Shown here one piece after another: positions 16,866 through 25,290 of a stretch of DNA of 64,000 bases (its first letter is position 1; every line of letters begins with the position of its first letter). The stretch is from NCBI RefSeq assembly GCF_002909375.1, contig NZ_PPXD01000013.1:1-64000 (forward strand). The letters are read 5' to 3'. This DNA is from Cryobacterium zongtaii. Its GTDB lineage: Bacteria; Actinomycetota; Actinomycetes; Actinomycetales; Microbacteriaceae. The notes under the pieces were generated by a model. That model searched no databases and was not told where the DNA came from. It saw nothing but the letters and a program-made list of their open reading frames with translations. A program made the position numbers and the translations under genes.

Positions 16866-17410
16866 GATGTCCTTTCCGCGGTTGCTGGGACCGGTCCGGT
16901 TAGAAATTCTTGAGCCAACCTTCTCTTTGCTCGGGAGAGCCGGGATTTGACTGTGCCGTCCGGGACGTTGAGCACGATCGCCGCTTCGCTTACTTTGAAT
17001 CCCTCGAGCACACAGAGAGTGATGACTTGACGTGCAGCAACGGGTAGCCGGGACAGAGCCAGTTCGATGTCGCTGAGCTCGTCCACAGCAGCAGGGGCGT
17101 CTTGGATGGGTGGTAGCCGGCGGAGGAGTGCTTCATGGCGGCGGGCGCTACGAGACAGATTTTTCGCGGAATAGTTTGCGACGACGAGCAGCCAGGGCAA
17201 GAGCGATCCGTTAACGAAACGAACAGAATCTCGTTTCCGCCAGACTTCCAGAAACGCCAGAGAAACAACGTCCTCTGCGTCAACAAAATTCATCACCAGA
17301 CGCCGGCTGTGACGTAGTACGCGATCGTGATGTCGGTCATACACGCGGCCAAACGCCTCGCCGCGTCCGGCGAGAGCTAGGTCCCACTCAACTGAATCAC
17401 TGGTGCTCAT
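16862..17410 (-). CDS. ECF-type RNA polymerase sigma factor
   Basis: The 182-residue protein has sigma-2 at about residues 10-80 (AFGRVYDRHHDRVLRHSRRL, DAEDVVSLAFLEVWRKR) and sigma-4 at about 115-170 (LPVAARQVITLCVLEGFKV, VPDGTVKSRLSRAKRRL). Its order relative to the membrane partner, and the sequence RGEAFGRVYDRHHDRVLRH, closely parallel the pair at 6378-7729. It probably directs polymerase to a small regulon that may include its own operon; no promoter could be assigned. Confidence 0.9.
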   Translation of the reverse strand: MSTSDSVEWDLALAGRGEAFGRVYDRHHDRVLRHSRRLVMNFVDAEDVVSLAFLEVWRKRDSVRFVNGSLLPWLLVVANYSAKNLSRSARRHEALLRRLPPIQDAPAAVDELSDIELALSRLPVAARQVITLCVLEGFKVSEAAIVLNVPDGTVKSRLSRAKRRLAQEFLTGPVPATAERTS

Positions 17411-17486
17411 ACTTAGAAGTGTCCGGCACCACCGGATTTGGTTCCAACCAAATCCGACGCCAACGCAAAAAGGTCAGAAGCGCTAA

Positions 17487-17530
17487 GTGTCTCGAATCCC
17501 AAGTGTTTCAAAATGCATGAGTTGCGAGAC
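17487..17530 (+). repeat. Dispersed palindromic repeat, copy 19 (left module, diverged)
   Basis: Reads GTGTCTCGAATCCCAAGTG, then AAATGCATGAGTTGCGAGAC. Lies 76 bases upstream of the sigma factor start. Confidence 0.75.
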
Positions 17531-17706
17531 TTCGGATCCTTCTTGAGCCTCGGGCCCCGACCTTCGACTCAGAGCATTCCGCTTCATGCTCCGCGGCGTA
17601 GACGTTCTTGTCTTAGCGCTGGTGCACATAGTGAGTCGCACCTGCGCAGCCGAGGCTCAACGAAAAGAGCTACAGTGCAGCAACTCTTACATAGCGAGGA
17701 GACAGC

Positions 17707-18336
17707 GTGGCGAAGGCACTATTTTCCGGTCGGGCAGCTTGGATCTGGACGGGCTTGCTAGCTGTATGCGCGTCGCTGGTCGTTCGCAAAATCACTGCGC
17801 CCGCGCGTTTGAAGGTTGCGGGTGCGTCGAACCCCGATGCCCCCGAAGCAGGAGCTGAGCGCCTGCCGGTCGTAACACCGAGCGCCGGTGTCGCAGAGAC
17901 ATGGGTAACGTTCGGCCCGGCCGCCACCGCCGCGATTGCTGCTGTTATGGCTGCCTTCCCGGACGACTTTTCCTACTCCGAGTTCACCGAGACGGGGTTT
18001 CTGGTCGCGTTTGCCGCGAAAGCACCGGCTGCCGCGCTGAGCACCTTGGAAGAACCGGGCATCCCGTTCGAGGTCATCGAGCACGTGGGACATCCGCTGA
18101 ATGAGGCGAAAGCAGAAACCGCTGCCTTGGCTACGCAGGTGAGGGAGCTCACAGGCGACAGACTCGGTTTCAGCGTCGCACCTATCCCGAAGACGGGCGT
18201 TCTGGAGGTTATGTTGTCCAAAGGAGACGATGCGACGCTTGGACGTTCGGTGCAATCCCTCGCCGGTCACAAATCTCCCTCAGGACTTGAAGTGGTTGTA
18301 ATCATGGTTGACGGAAGTCCCCGGACGGCCAGCTAG
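17707..18336 (+). CDS. Exported protein resembling the protein at 25291-25911
   Basis: The 209-residue protein has an N-terminal hydrophobic helix (AAWIWTGLLAVCASLVV) that should anchor or export it, then an Ala/Pro-rich linker. The body has FPDDFSYSEFTETGFLVAF, a helix of Ala/Glu, then FEVIEHVGHPLNEAKAETAA. The same spacing of FPxDF/Y, a strand, and a [VI]E-x-x-G-hydrophobic segment is found in the protein at 25291-25911, so the two are probable paralogues. The pattern is also like one lobe of the pro-domain of alpha-lytic-type serine proteases. I am not sure of that link. Confidence 0.6.
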   Translation: MAKALFSGRAAWIWTGLLAVCASLVVRKITAPARLKVAGASNPDAPEAGAERLPVVTPSAGVAETWVTFGPAATAAIAAVMAAFPDDFSYSEFTETGFLVAFAAKAPAAALSTLEEPGIPFEVIEHVGHPLNEAKAETAALATQVRELTGDRLGFSVAPIPKTGVLEVMLSKGDDATLGRSVQSLAGHKSPSGLEVVVIMVDGSPRTAS

Positions 18337-18375
18337 ATTCACGCGAGAAGAAAGCGTGCACAGCCCATGGCTCGG

Positions 18376-18417
18376 GTGTCCCGTAACTTGCGTGCCTCCT
18401 ATCCGATGGGATGCGAA
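18376..18417 (+). repeat. Dispersed palindromic repeat, copy 20 (left module, decayed)
   Basis: Reads GTGTCCCGTAACTTGCGTGC then CCGATGGGATGCGAAC. Confidence 0.75.
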
Positions 18418-18427
18418 CGTCGGATTC

Positions 18428-18757
18428 TCAAGAGTCATCTGCCCGGGTCAGAAATACTGTTGCGACGGTGCCGGATGGGCTGTAATTGCCCGCAAGGCGC
18501 ACCAATTGTTTCTGTTCGACCCAACCATGTTGGACCGACTCTGCGTGGTCGGTCGTTTCCACGAAGAGTTCGTATCTTCGCGATCCGAGAGTCTCGTGTA
18601 TCCAGTTGAGGACTTCATCGACGCTCGAAGCGTTGACGATTCTCATGGGGTCGTGCATCGCAGTGGCATCAGAAATCTCAGTCCAGAAGCAGACCCAGTA
18701 GATCGGCTGCTCGACTTGTGTGCGCTGGAAGAACGATTCGTCCCATTGGATGTCCAT
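18428..18757 (-). CDS. Small hypothetical protein
   Basis: The 109-residue protein starts MDIQWDESFFQRTQVEQPIY and contains YWVCFWTEISDATAM, VNASSVDEVLNWIHETLGS and RYELFVETTDHAESV, a plausible alpha/beta domain. No membrane segment or known motif. It converges on repeat copy 20. Possible immunity-type or orphan protein; unassigned. Confidence 0.55.
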   Translation of the reverse strand: MDIQWDESFFQRTQVEQPIYWVCFWTEISDATAMHDPMRIVNASSVDEVLNWIHETLGSRRYELFVETTDHAESVQHGWVEQKQLVRLAGNYSPSGTVATVFLTRADDS

Positions 18758-18855
18758 GCGGTCACTCTAGTAATAGCTCTGAGTTCGTTTCCGAGGGAGT
18801 CCACCGTCGAAGCGCAGCCACGCGTGCACCAGATCCTCCAGGTGGCTACGAACGC

Positions 18856-18899
18856 GTGTCTCGCAACGCATCTGTCTCGTATCCCATGGGATATGAGGC
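18856..18899 (+). repeat. Dispersed palindromic repeat, copy 21 (left module)
   Basis: Reads GTGTCTCGCAACGCATCTG then CTCGTATCCCATGGGATATG and AGGC. Confidence 0.88.
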
Positions 18900-18998
18900 A
18901 CGGAAATCGCCCTGGTGGGGAGTCACCTTGCCCCGCTACTCCGTTCCTATAACGAGAACGGTGGCGCTGGAGAAGGGGGTAATGGAAGCCCGGGAAGG

Positions 18999-19454
18999 CT
19001 AGTTCTTGGCGTCAGGGTTCACAATGAGGAAATCACTAAGAAGAACCCACCCGTCCGGTGCTTCATCACCCTTCTGAACGATCTCTGCACCCCCGGTTTC
19101 GCTGCCGGTAGTTCGCATGCCAACGGCCGATCCACACGCGGAATTGGAAAACTGAGCGCTCTCACTAATGAGGACTATGCACACGCCCGCGGCACCGGTT
19201 CGCGGGTCCTTGAAATCGGCGACGTAATACGTCACGTCCCCTTTTGTTCCAACCTGCCGGCTTGATTCCGCATCTAGGCCGTCCGCTACTGCGTCCGGTG
19301 GCAGGGCGTCCTCAGGACCAGCGTCTGTAGCAAGAAACGATCGGACTTGAGAGGTGGCATCATCTGTCGTGCAACCCGACATTGCCAAAAGGGATAAGAG
19401 AATCAGCCCTGTTGAGGTCCAAATTCTTCCAGTTCTGCCTTGATGCCTCATCAT
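18999..19454 (-). CDS. Putative lipoprotein
   Basis: The start is set at the ATG at 19454 (MMRHQGRTGRIWTSTG), which puts a positively charged n-region directly before the hydrophobic core LILLSLLA and the lipobox MSGC. The longer frame adds only a charged leader. The mature protein contains TSQVRSFLATDAGPEDALPP and VTYYVADFKDPRTGAAGVCI with two later Cys residues. Small outer-surface domain of unknown function; single-gene unit between repeat copies 21 and 22. Confidence 0.65.
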   Translation of the reverse strand: MMRHQGRTGRIWTSTGLILLSLLAMSGCTTDDATSQVRSFLATDAGPEDALPPDAVADGLDAESSRQVGTKGDVTYYVADFKDPRTGAAGVCIVLISESAQFSNSACGSAVGMRTTGSETGGAEIVQKGDEAPDGWVLLSDFLIVNPDAKN

Positions 19455-19601
19455 CAGCACTCTCCCACCCGTTGCCTCGTGCGAGAAAACTAGCAGCCGA
19501 TGTCGATGGAATGGGAGTTGAGGTGCACCCTCCGCTTTCAAACGCCGTGAGAGCTATCGGCCAAAGCAAAAGCTGAGATTTTGTTTCTCTCCGTCCTTGG
19601 G

Positions 19602-19645
19602 ATGTCTCGAAACCTATTTGCCTCGTATCCCATGGGATCCGAGAC
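19602..19645 (+). repeat. Dispersed palindromic repeat, copy 22 (left module)
   Basis: Reads ATGTCTCGAAACCTATTTGC then CTCGTATCCCATGGGATCCG and AGAC. Lies upstream of the lipoprotein gene. Bases 19646-19814 show no gene. Confidence 0.88.
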
Positions 19646-19814
19646 GCAGGTTGACGTGCTCGAGCTCGTACGTGTGGCGTCCCGTGATCGGGCTCAGTGT
19701 CGGGACAGCCAAACGGGTCGCGTCGCAATCCGGCAGTGTCAGTACTGCCAGCTCCCGGGCGAGTGACGGTTGAAGATCCGGCGTGCGGGCGACTTCGCTG
19801 GCCTTCGGGGGCAG

Positions 19815-20444
19815 TCAGAGTGCGGTTGGTGCGATATCTTCACTGGCCAGAAGTAGGGCTTTCAGGTGGGCTCGCGCCCGTGAGTATCGAGTCCTAACCG
19901 TCGACCCTCGCATTGAAAGCATGACTGCAGCTTGCTCCAGGCTGAACCCTTCCCAGTGAACGAGTGTGACTATCTCTCGGTCGGTGTCTGAAAGGGTGCC
20001 CACCAGACTTCGCACATGTGCTCGGAGATCTTCGCCACCGTCATCGACGTTGCCGGCCTTGTTCGCATGAACGGGCGCGGTCGCTGAATTCGCCTTGAGA
20101 CGCGCGACCAGGAAATTCTGCCTGCTTGCTGACCGTCGATAGGTGAGGAGCACTCTCCTAGCGATTCCGAAGAACCACATCCGTGCCTCGACTGGGTTCG
20201 CTGGGATCGCGCCGCGTTTACGCCACACGACGAGCATCGAGTCGCTCAGCAGGTCGGAGGCGTCGTCGCCTGGGTCGACACGGCGGGCGAGATACTGGAG
20301 AACAGCGGCCGCGTCAGTGCGCAGGAGCGACTCCGCCCGCTCGTCCTGGATCGCCGCGCGATCTTTCGCAGATTCACCCTTACTTCGGCCTATGACCGAT
20401 TGTGAGACGCTCAGATCCGCGCTCACTGGAGTTCGCCTGTGCAA
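19815..20444 (-). CDS. ECF-type RNA polymerase sigma factor
   Basis: The 209-residue protein has a charged leader, then sigma-2 (VLQYLARRVDPGDDASDLLS, MLVVWRKRG, ARMWFFGIARRVLLTYRR) and sigma-4 (LSDTDREIVTLVHWEGFSLE, RGSTVRTRYSRARAHLKALL). The start overlaps the end of its upstream partner by 22 bases, so a shorter start inside the leader is possible. In contrast to the other two sigma modules, the membrane partner is encoded first. It is probably released from that partner by an envelope signal. Confidence 0.88.
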   Translation of the reverse strand: MHRRTPVSADLSVSQSVIGRSKGESAKDRAAIQDERAESLLRTDAAAVLQYLARRVDPGDDASDLLSDSMLVVWRKRGAIPANPVEARMWFFGIARRVLLTYRRSASRQNFLVARLKANSATAPVHANKAGNVDDGGEDLRAHVRSLVGTLSDTDREIVTLVHWEGFSLEQAAVMLSMRGSTVRTRYSRARAHLKALLLASEDIAPTAL

Positions 20445-21022
20445 TTGGATTCTGCGGCGCTGACCCCGGCGGGCTCCAACCCAGGTGGGTATTCGTCCGA
20501 AATCACTGTATTGAGCGCGAGATCGAACGAGATGCGATCGATGTTATCGGCGGTGAGCTCGCCCGCTTCGGCGGGAGTTGGCACGTAGGGATGAGCGATC
20601 GCCTCGAGGTAAACCCTCGGGCCAATTCCGCTCCAGTCGTGCTCGGCGACAAACTTCCGGAGCGGATCAGCGTCGGTAGACGCTTCAGTCCCGACGTGCA
20701 GCGCATACCCGCAACTCACCGCCCGGCCGCTGTCAGTCACATAACTGATCGGGATGACCACGTCGGGGTTGCCTCCGAATGAGTAGACGAGTGCTCCAGC
20801 GGTGATTGCCAAAGCACAAACTCCGAGGATCGGAAATGTGACGAGTGGTCGCTTCCACAATGGCCGGGCTGCGCGAATGCGCTTGGCCTGCGCGCTCGTG
20901 GTTTCGATCATCGAGTCAATCGATTGTTGTGTCGCAATGGGGTCGACAATCGGCCGGCTATTCGCTAGAAGATCGTCTAGATCGATATCGCGCACTTTGC
21001 ACCACTTTCGGGTTCGGCTCAT
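20423..21022 (-). CDS. Membrane-anchored partner of the adjacent sigma factor
   Basis: The 199-residue protein has a cytosolic N-terminus (DIDLDDLLANSRPIVDPIAT, then AQAKRIRAARPLWKRP), a transmembrane helix (LVTFPILGVCALAITAGALV) and an outer domain with two Cys residues. A GTG at 20995 is an alternative start. It is not clearly related to the partners at 6968 and 16098. Coupling with the sigma factor suggests an anti-sigma or sensor role. The motif DIDLDDLLA followed by RPI is common in actinobacterial proteins that accompany such sigma factors, as far as I recall. Confidence 0.65.
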   Translation of the reverse strand: MSRTRKWCKVRDIDLDDLLANSRPIVDPIATQQSIDSMIETTSAQAKRIRAARPLWKRPLVTFPILGVCALAITAGALVYSFGGNPDVVIPISYVTDSGRAVSCGYALHVGTEASTDADPLRKFVAEHDWSGIGPRVYLEAIAHPYVPTPAEAGELTADNIDRISFDLALNTVISDEYPPGLEPAGVSAAESNCTGELQ

Positions 21023-21302
21023 TTTGACTGCCGTTACCTAATACATGACCGGACAACGCCGGTTCGTCCCAAGACTCAAAAGCATTCTCACGACTTGCAG
21101 CTGTCACGGTAGAATCCGCGCGACGTTCGTGTTGTGGGAAGCCAACGACGTCGCTCCGGAAGTGGTTCCCAAATGACAGAGCATCAGCACGGTCGGCCTT
21201 GGGCTATTGGCTCGGATCTGTGGCCCTGACCGTTCCTCTCGCGGGCAAACCTGAGACCGAGATGCCGCGCAGCTTGCCCGTGGCAATCGATTCATAGGTG
21301 AG

Positions 21303-21348
21303 GTGTCTCTCGTAACCTCAGTGTGTCGAAACCCATGGCATATGAGAC
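21303..21348 (+). repeat. Dispersed palindromic repeat, copy 23 (left module)
   Basis: Reads GTGTCTCTCGTAACCTCAG, then AACCCATGGCATATGAGAC. It lies 115 bases before a truncated recombinase. Bases 21023-21302 show no supported gene. Confidence 0.85.
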
Positions 21349-21462
21349 TGGGGATACCTCCTTGAGCTGCTCAAAGGCGATTCGTTGACCGCTCGCTCGC
21401 CTATCCCGAGCACGAGCATCCATGACCTCATGGGCAGTGCGATCTAGAGTTCACCCAGGTTG

Positions 21463-21741
21463 GTGCTGAACGTTATGGGGGCCTTTGCGGAGTTTGAGCG
21501 ATCGTTGATCCGCGAACGTCAACGCGAGGGCATTGCGCTGGCAAAGACGCGTGGCGTCTACTGTGGCCGCACTCCGTCCCTCGACAAGGCTCGAGCTGCG
21601 GAGCTGCGCGAAAAGGCCGCCGCCGGCGTGCCGAAGGCTGCGCTCGCGCGCGATTTCGGAATCAGCCGCGAGACCGTCTACGCCTACCTCCGCGCCGAGG
21701 CCTGACGATCCGCCGTCGAGGCGAGCACCTCCTGAGGTAAT
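21463..21741 (+). pseudogene. Truncated serine recombinase, C-terminal part (copy A)
   Basis: The frame ending at 21705 encodes NVMGAFAEFERSLIRERQRE followed by a Gly/Arg linker and a Hin-type helix-turn-helix (AALARDFGISRETVYAYL). This is the end of the long catalytic-domain helix plus the DNA-binding domain of an invertase/resolvase. The catalytic Ser and Arg residues are absent. A second copy at 30387-30662 begins at the same base and continues to the same point past the stop, about 93 percent identical by eye. It could still bind DNA if translated. Confidence 0.8.
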
Positions 21742-22010
21742 AGCTAACCAGGTTAGCGATTTGGTCGAGGGGTGAGGGTGACCCTCGCCCATTTCGTCCT
21801 GGGTATGTTCAAGAGTCCCCACGTTGGTAGTGGTCCGAGAACAGTTACTGAAAGGGAGCGATATCGGTCCTACCGGCCGGTTAGTTCCACACCCCCCCCG
21901 GGTGGTGGCCACGTCCCGGTCAGTGGCCGGTACGCGCTCCCTTACCGGACACGCATGACGGTGTGCAACCCCTTTACGGCCGGTGTGATCGCGCTCTATT
22001 CTCTGGGTGC

Positions 22011-22724
22011 ATGGTGTCCTCTCAACGTGAAGTTGATCTTGCAGACGTTTTTGTGCTCCTCGCCGACTCACTTAGTGCGGGCCACGACGTCGTCGACACC
22101 ATGGACACACTCGTCCAGGCCAGCACCGAATTTACAGCGGCGACAGACGCCGGAATTCTTCTGGCCGATAGCGGTGGTGTTCTTCACATTGTGGCGTCTT
22201 CGAACGAGCGTACGAGCGAGGTTGAAGAGGCCCAGCTTGGTTACGATCAGGGCCCGTGTCTGGACTGCTTCGTTTCCGGGGAACCTGTTGAGGTTTCTGA
22301 TCTCTCCGAAGAAGCCGGGCGGTGGCCTCAGTTCGTTGCGATTGCCCTGTCGCGGGGATTCGATGCCGTGCATTCTTTTCCATTGTGCCTGCGTGGTCAC
22401 ACTTTTGGGAGTATGAACCTTTTCTGTTCCGTCCGCGAACCGTTCAGCGACCAGGACGCAGCTCTGGCGCTGGCCTTGGCTCAAGTGGCAACGATCAGCC
22501 TTGTTCAGCAACAAACCATCCGCAATCAAGGCACGGTGAACGGTCAACTACTGCAAGCGCTGAAGAGCAGGATACTCATCGAGCAAGCTAAGGGTGTTTT
22601 GGCGCAGCGCCACGGGGTGTCCATTGATGCGGCCTTCTCCTTGCTCCGCACTTACGCGCGCACCAGCAGCTCAAAGCTGCACGACATCGCTGATGGTGTC
22701 GTGCATCACGGGCTCTCGCTTTAG
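22011..22724 (+). CDS. GAF and ANTAR domain RNA-binding antiterminator
   Basis: I start at the ATG at 22011 (MVSSQREVDLADVFVLLADS); the frame is open 48 bases further. A GAF domain covers about residues 20-165 (ADAGILLAD, DQGPCLDCFVSGEPVEVSDL, FDAVHSFPLCLRGHTFGSMN). An ANTAR domain covers about 180-235, with ALKSRILIEQAKGVLAQRHG and the helical FSLLRTYARTSSSKLHDIAD. ANTAR proteins bind paired hairpins in mRNA and prevent termination when the sensor domain is triggered. The GAF Cys in GPCLDCF could sense redox state. Target unknown. Confidence 0.9.
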   Translation: MVSSQREVDLADVFVLLADSLSAGHDVVDTMDTLVQASTEFTAATDAGILLADSGGVLHIVASSNERTSEVEEAQLGYDQGPCLDCFVSGEPVEVSDLSEEAGRWPQFVAIALSRGFDAVHSFPLCLRGHTFGSMNLFCSVREPFSDQDAALALALAQVATISLVQQQTIRNQGTVNGQLLQALKSRILIEQAKGVLAQRHGVSIDAAFSLLRTYARTSSSKLHDIADGVVHHGLSL

Positions 22725-22816
22725 GCGGAACGACTAACACAACCGCTTGCGTGCCCTCGCCTTCAACGCTCCGGTTATCCAGTCAAAGGGTAGGTGCCGA
22801 GGTGCCGGCTGGTACC

Positions 22817-23323
22817 TCAGATTTCGACGGTTGGGTTTGTTGTGGTGACGTGGTGTTGGATGACTGTGGTCAGGGGTTGGATGGTCAGTTTGATCAAGGG
22901 GCACTCGTGTTCTCGAGTGTAAGAGTCCACGCTGACGGCTAGGTTGTGGCTTGTCCACGAGGTTCGGGGGCTGTAGGGGTTGCGGCTAATGATCTCTGGC
23001 GCCCCCAGATGAGTGGTGAATTCTCTGATCAGAGCGCCGTACCCGAGCGAGATGGTGAGGCCGGTGGCGGTGGTGTCTGACAGATAGACACTGAGCCCAA
23101 TACCGCGCGGGGGACAGGCCGTCCAGGCGCCCCAGATGTCCAGTTCGGGGCAATGCCAACGCGCGACCCGAACCGTACGTTCAATGTTCCGGTGGGCGAG
23201 TAATACGTCGCAGGAATGCCTCTCGAGAAGAGTTACTGCGTCGCGTTCCAGGACAGGCCACGTGTCTGAGAGTAACGAGTCGACCAGGTCGAAAATTTGA
23301 CGGGGCGTAGCGGTGGCGCTCAT
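22817..23323 (-). CDS. Hypothetical soluble protein
   Basis: The 168-residue protein starts MSATATPRQIFDLVDSLLSD. It has an N-terminal helical part and a beta-rich middle (VRVARWHCPELDIWGAWTAC, IGLSVYLSDTTATGLTISLG, YGALIREFTTHLGAPEII). The end is Thr/His-rich (IQHHVTTTNPTVEI). No motif recognised. It converges with the GAF-ANTAR gene. Bases 23324-23781 show no supported gene. Confidence 0.5.
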   Translation of the reverse strand: MSATATPRQIFDLVDSLLSDTWPVLERDAVTLLERHSCDVLLAHRNIERTVRVARWHCPELDIWGAWTACPPRGIGLSVYLSDTTATGLTISLGYGALIREFTTHLGAPEIISRNPYSPRTSWTSHNLAVSVDSYTREHECPLIKLTIQPLTTVIQHHVTTTNPTVEI

Positions 23324-23781
23324 CGGGCACCGCGGCTTGAGCTGAAGCGGTTGCGTAGATTCATGAGCACCCCCACACGCGAGTGGGCCCCCTGCTCAAC
23401 TTGCGCTTTCACACATCTGACACCCCGGACCAGCCAATGTCAATGTTTGGAGCCGCCGTAACTGAGAGGTGAAGCCGGTCGTCCTCGCGCATTCGCAACC
23501 AGGCGGAAACGATCGGCACCAGTAGTCAGGCGGGATATTGTCCACCATGAATTGAACGTTTGCTCGGACTACGATTCCCGGGTGAGGAGAACTCCGCACC
23601 CGGTCGCGACCGCCGTGTCCGTGAGGACGGGTGTCTCTTCGTGGGGTTACTCAAATCAGAATGCGTGCGAATGCGCCCGCATGCGACCCACCTCTACCCG
23701 AACTATAACGACCACAGGCCGCCCACACTTTCCGAAAAGTCACCCCTGAAGCAGGGCTAGAAACCTCTGCGCTTAGTCTCT

Positions 23782-24110
23782 TGAACTGGTCTGGATCTTC
23801 CCGGTAAAGTTGCCGCCACCGGCTTCACGGTGGTCGATGTCACGGTCGTCGGTGGTGGAACTTACGGGTTGGGCACTCTTCCCGACGGTTTCACATTCTT
23901 GCCGGCGGCCGTGATAAGCGGCCTCACACCGGACAACGGTCCGGAAGCCGATCGTGGTGATCACCGGTACTGGGTTCACCGGGCAATGTCGGCCACGATC
24001 GACGGGGAGGAGATTCCGTTTACGGTCGTCGATGACATGGCCCGGTGACCGGCGGCAACACCGTCACCGGTTTCACTGACGTCACCTCAGTTGTCGTTTT
24101 TCGAGGTCGC
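23782..24110 (+). pseudogene. Relic of an IPT/TIG-repeat surface protein
   Basis: Pieces of IPT/TIG repeats are legible across shifting frames: VAATGFTVVDVTVVGGG, then LPDGFTFLPAAVISGLTPDN, then ITGTGFTG in the next frame, then TIDGEEIPFTVVDD. In intact proteins these blocks alternate as ...ITGLTPDNGPxxGGTxVTITGTGFTG... in repeated immunoglobulin-like domains of large secreted or cell-wall proteins. At least two frameshifts and no start codon or signal make this a fragment. Confidence 0.6.
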
Positions 24111-24369
24111 CTGCACGGCCCACCACGTGTATCCGTTGCCGGTGCAGGCGACCTCGAGAGATGACACCGGGCATAGCCGATGAGCATATCCGTCATGCCG
24201 GCAGTCTCACATAACCCCCGATCACCGGTCACTATTTCGGGCGAGTCTGTCGGGCGCCCTGCGGGCGCGTCATTCCGCGCGTGTTGCCGGGCCGGGGGAG
24301 TGGACGTTCGGCGATCGCTATTTGGCGCTTCTACCTGGTTGCCGGCGCTGGCTCAGAACGGTAGTCAGC

Positions 24370-24394
24370 GTCTTGTAGCTCATGGCTTATGAGA
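24370..24394 (+). repeat. Dispersed palindromic repeat, copy 24 (remnant)
   Basis: Reads GTCTTGTAGCTCATGGCT then TATGAGAC. It retains the outer arms and central CATGG. Confidence 0.6.
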
Positions 24395-24436
24395 CGCTTC
24401 GGTTAGGGGACACGTTCTGGCCCCGATGGAAAATCC

Positions 24437-24739
24437 TTACTCTTGCCGCGGGAAGAACTTCCACCAAATGATGCCCGTCAGAGCCATCAGCATTCCGACG
24501 CTCAGAACTGCCACAACCGTGGCAGGTGCCTCGGTGCCCCAGCTGGGGTTAGTCCAATTTTCGAATTCTGGTCGGGCTTCGAACGCTGCCGCGTTGGAAG
24601 CGGTCATGATGGAAATTGCAACCAACCGCGCAATAAGAAAAGTGACGATGACACCACCAATGGTGAACAGCCACCAGACTCTCGCAACCGATATGCGTGA
24701 AGATGATGGTTGGATCATTGGTTGCGGGCCCTTCTTCAT
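24437..24739 (-). CDS. Small two-helix membrane protein
   Basis: The 100-residue protein has a polar N-terminus (MKKGPQPMIQPSSSRIS), helix 1 (VWWLFTIGGVIVTFLIARLV), a polar loop with FEARPEFENWTNPSWGTEAP and helix 2 (VVAVLSVGMLMALTGIIWW), ending KFFPRQE. This gives both ends inside. Function unknown. It forms a unit between repeat copies 24 and 25. Bases 24740-25290 hold only repeat copy 25. Confidence 0.55.
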   Translation of the reverse strand: MKKGPQPMIQPSSSRISVARVWWLFTIGGVIVTFLIARLVAISIMTASNAAAFEARPEFENWTNPSWGTEAPATVVAVLSVGMLMALTGIIWWKFFPRQE

Positions 24740-24969
24740 TTGTGGCCCTCCGCCGCGAACCGCGAAATTGCCAGATATTCGAAGCCCTCTATTGGAGCTC
24801 GACGCGCTATGGCTGCGGCAGCGAGGGCGGGCGGTCGGCGGTGAGGAGTGTCGATCGGTTCGCGGTCTATGTGGTCCATGACCTCAACATAGTAAAGCGA
24901 ACCCCTACGGCGACCGTTTCTCGCGAATTACACGCTGCGCACGCTGAATATGCTGTCCGCACTTAAGGA

Positions 24970-25029
24970 GTGTCGCGTTACCGGAGCGCCTCGTAACGCA
25001 TGGGATATGAGCCGGATGGGATTCGAGAC
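24970..25029 (+). repeat. Dispersed palindromic repeat, copy 25 (left module with duplicated end)
   Basis: Begins GTGTCGCGTTACC; CTCGTAACGCATGGGATATG is followed by a second GATGGGATTCGAGAC, so the closing arm is present twice. Confidence 0.75.
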
Positions 25030-25290
25030 ACATCAACATATGTGCGTCGCTCTCTCCGCATCGAATGTGGACCTGACGCCTGTCCGTGGGGATGACCTGG
25101 GGGACGTTCCCGCGGCCTCGCGATACTGGCGACCACCCCCAGTTCGGGATGCAGCGAAACTCGGGGGACCGAGCCGGACATTTACCTATGAACGCGTCTA
25201 TTCGCTCGGGTTAGATTTCGACCGCTGGAATGTGGTGTTATCTGCGAACCGGTCTAGGCAGTCGTAGACCACACCAGATGAGGGGTAATA

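Noticed and set aside
20143-20782. Plus-strand frames opposite the third sigma module
   Set aside because: They are shadows of the sigma factor and its membrane partner, which carry clear sigma-2, sigma-4 and membrane segments.
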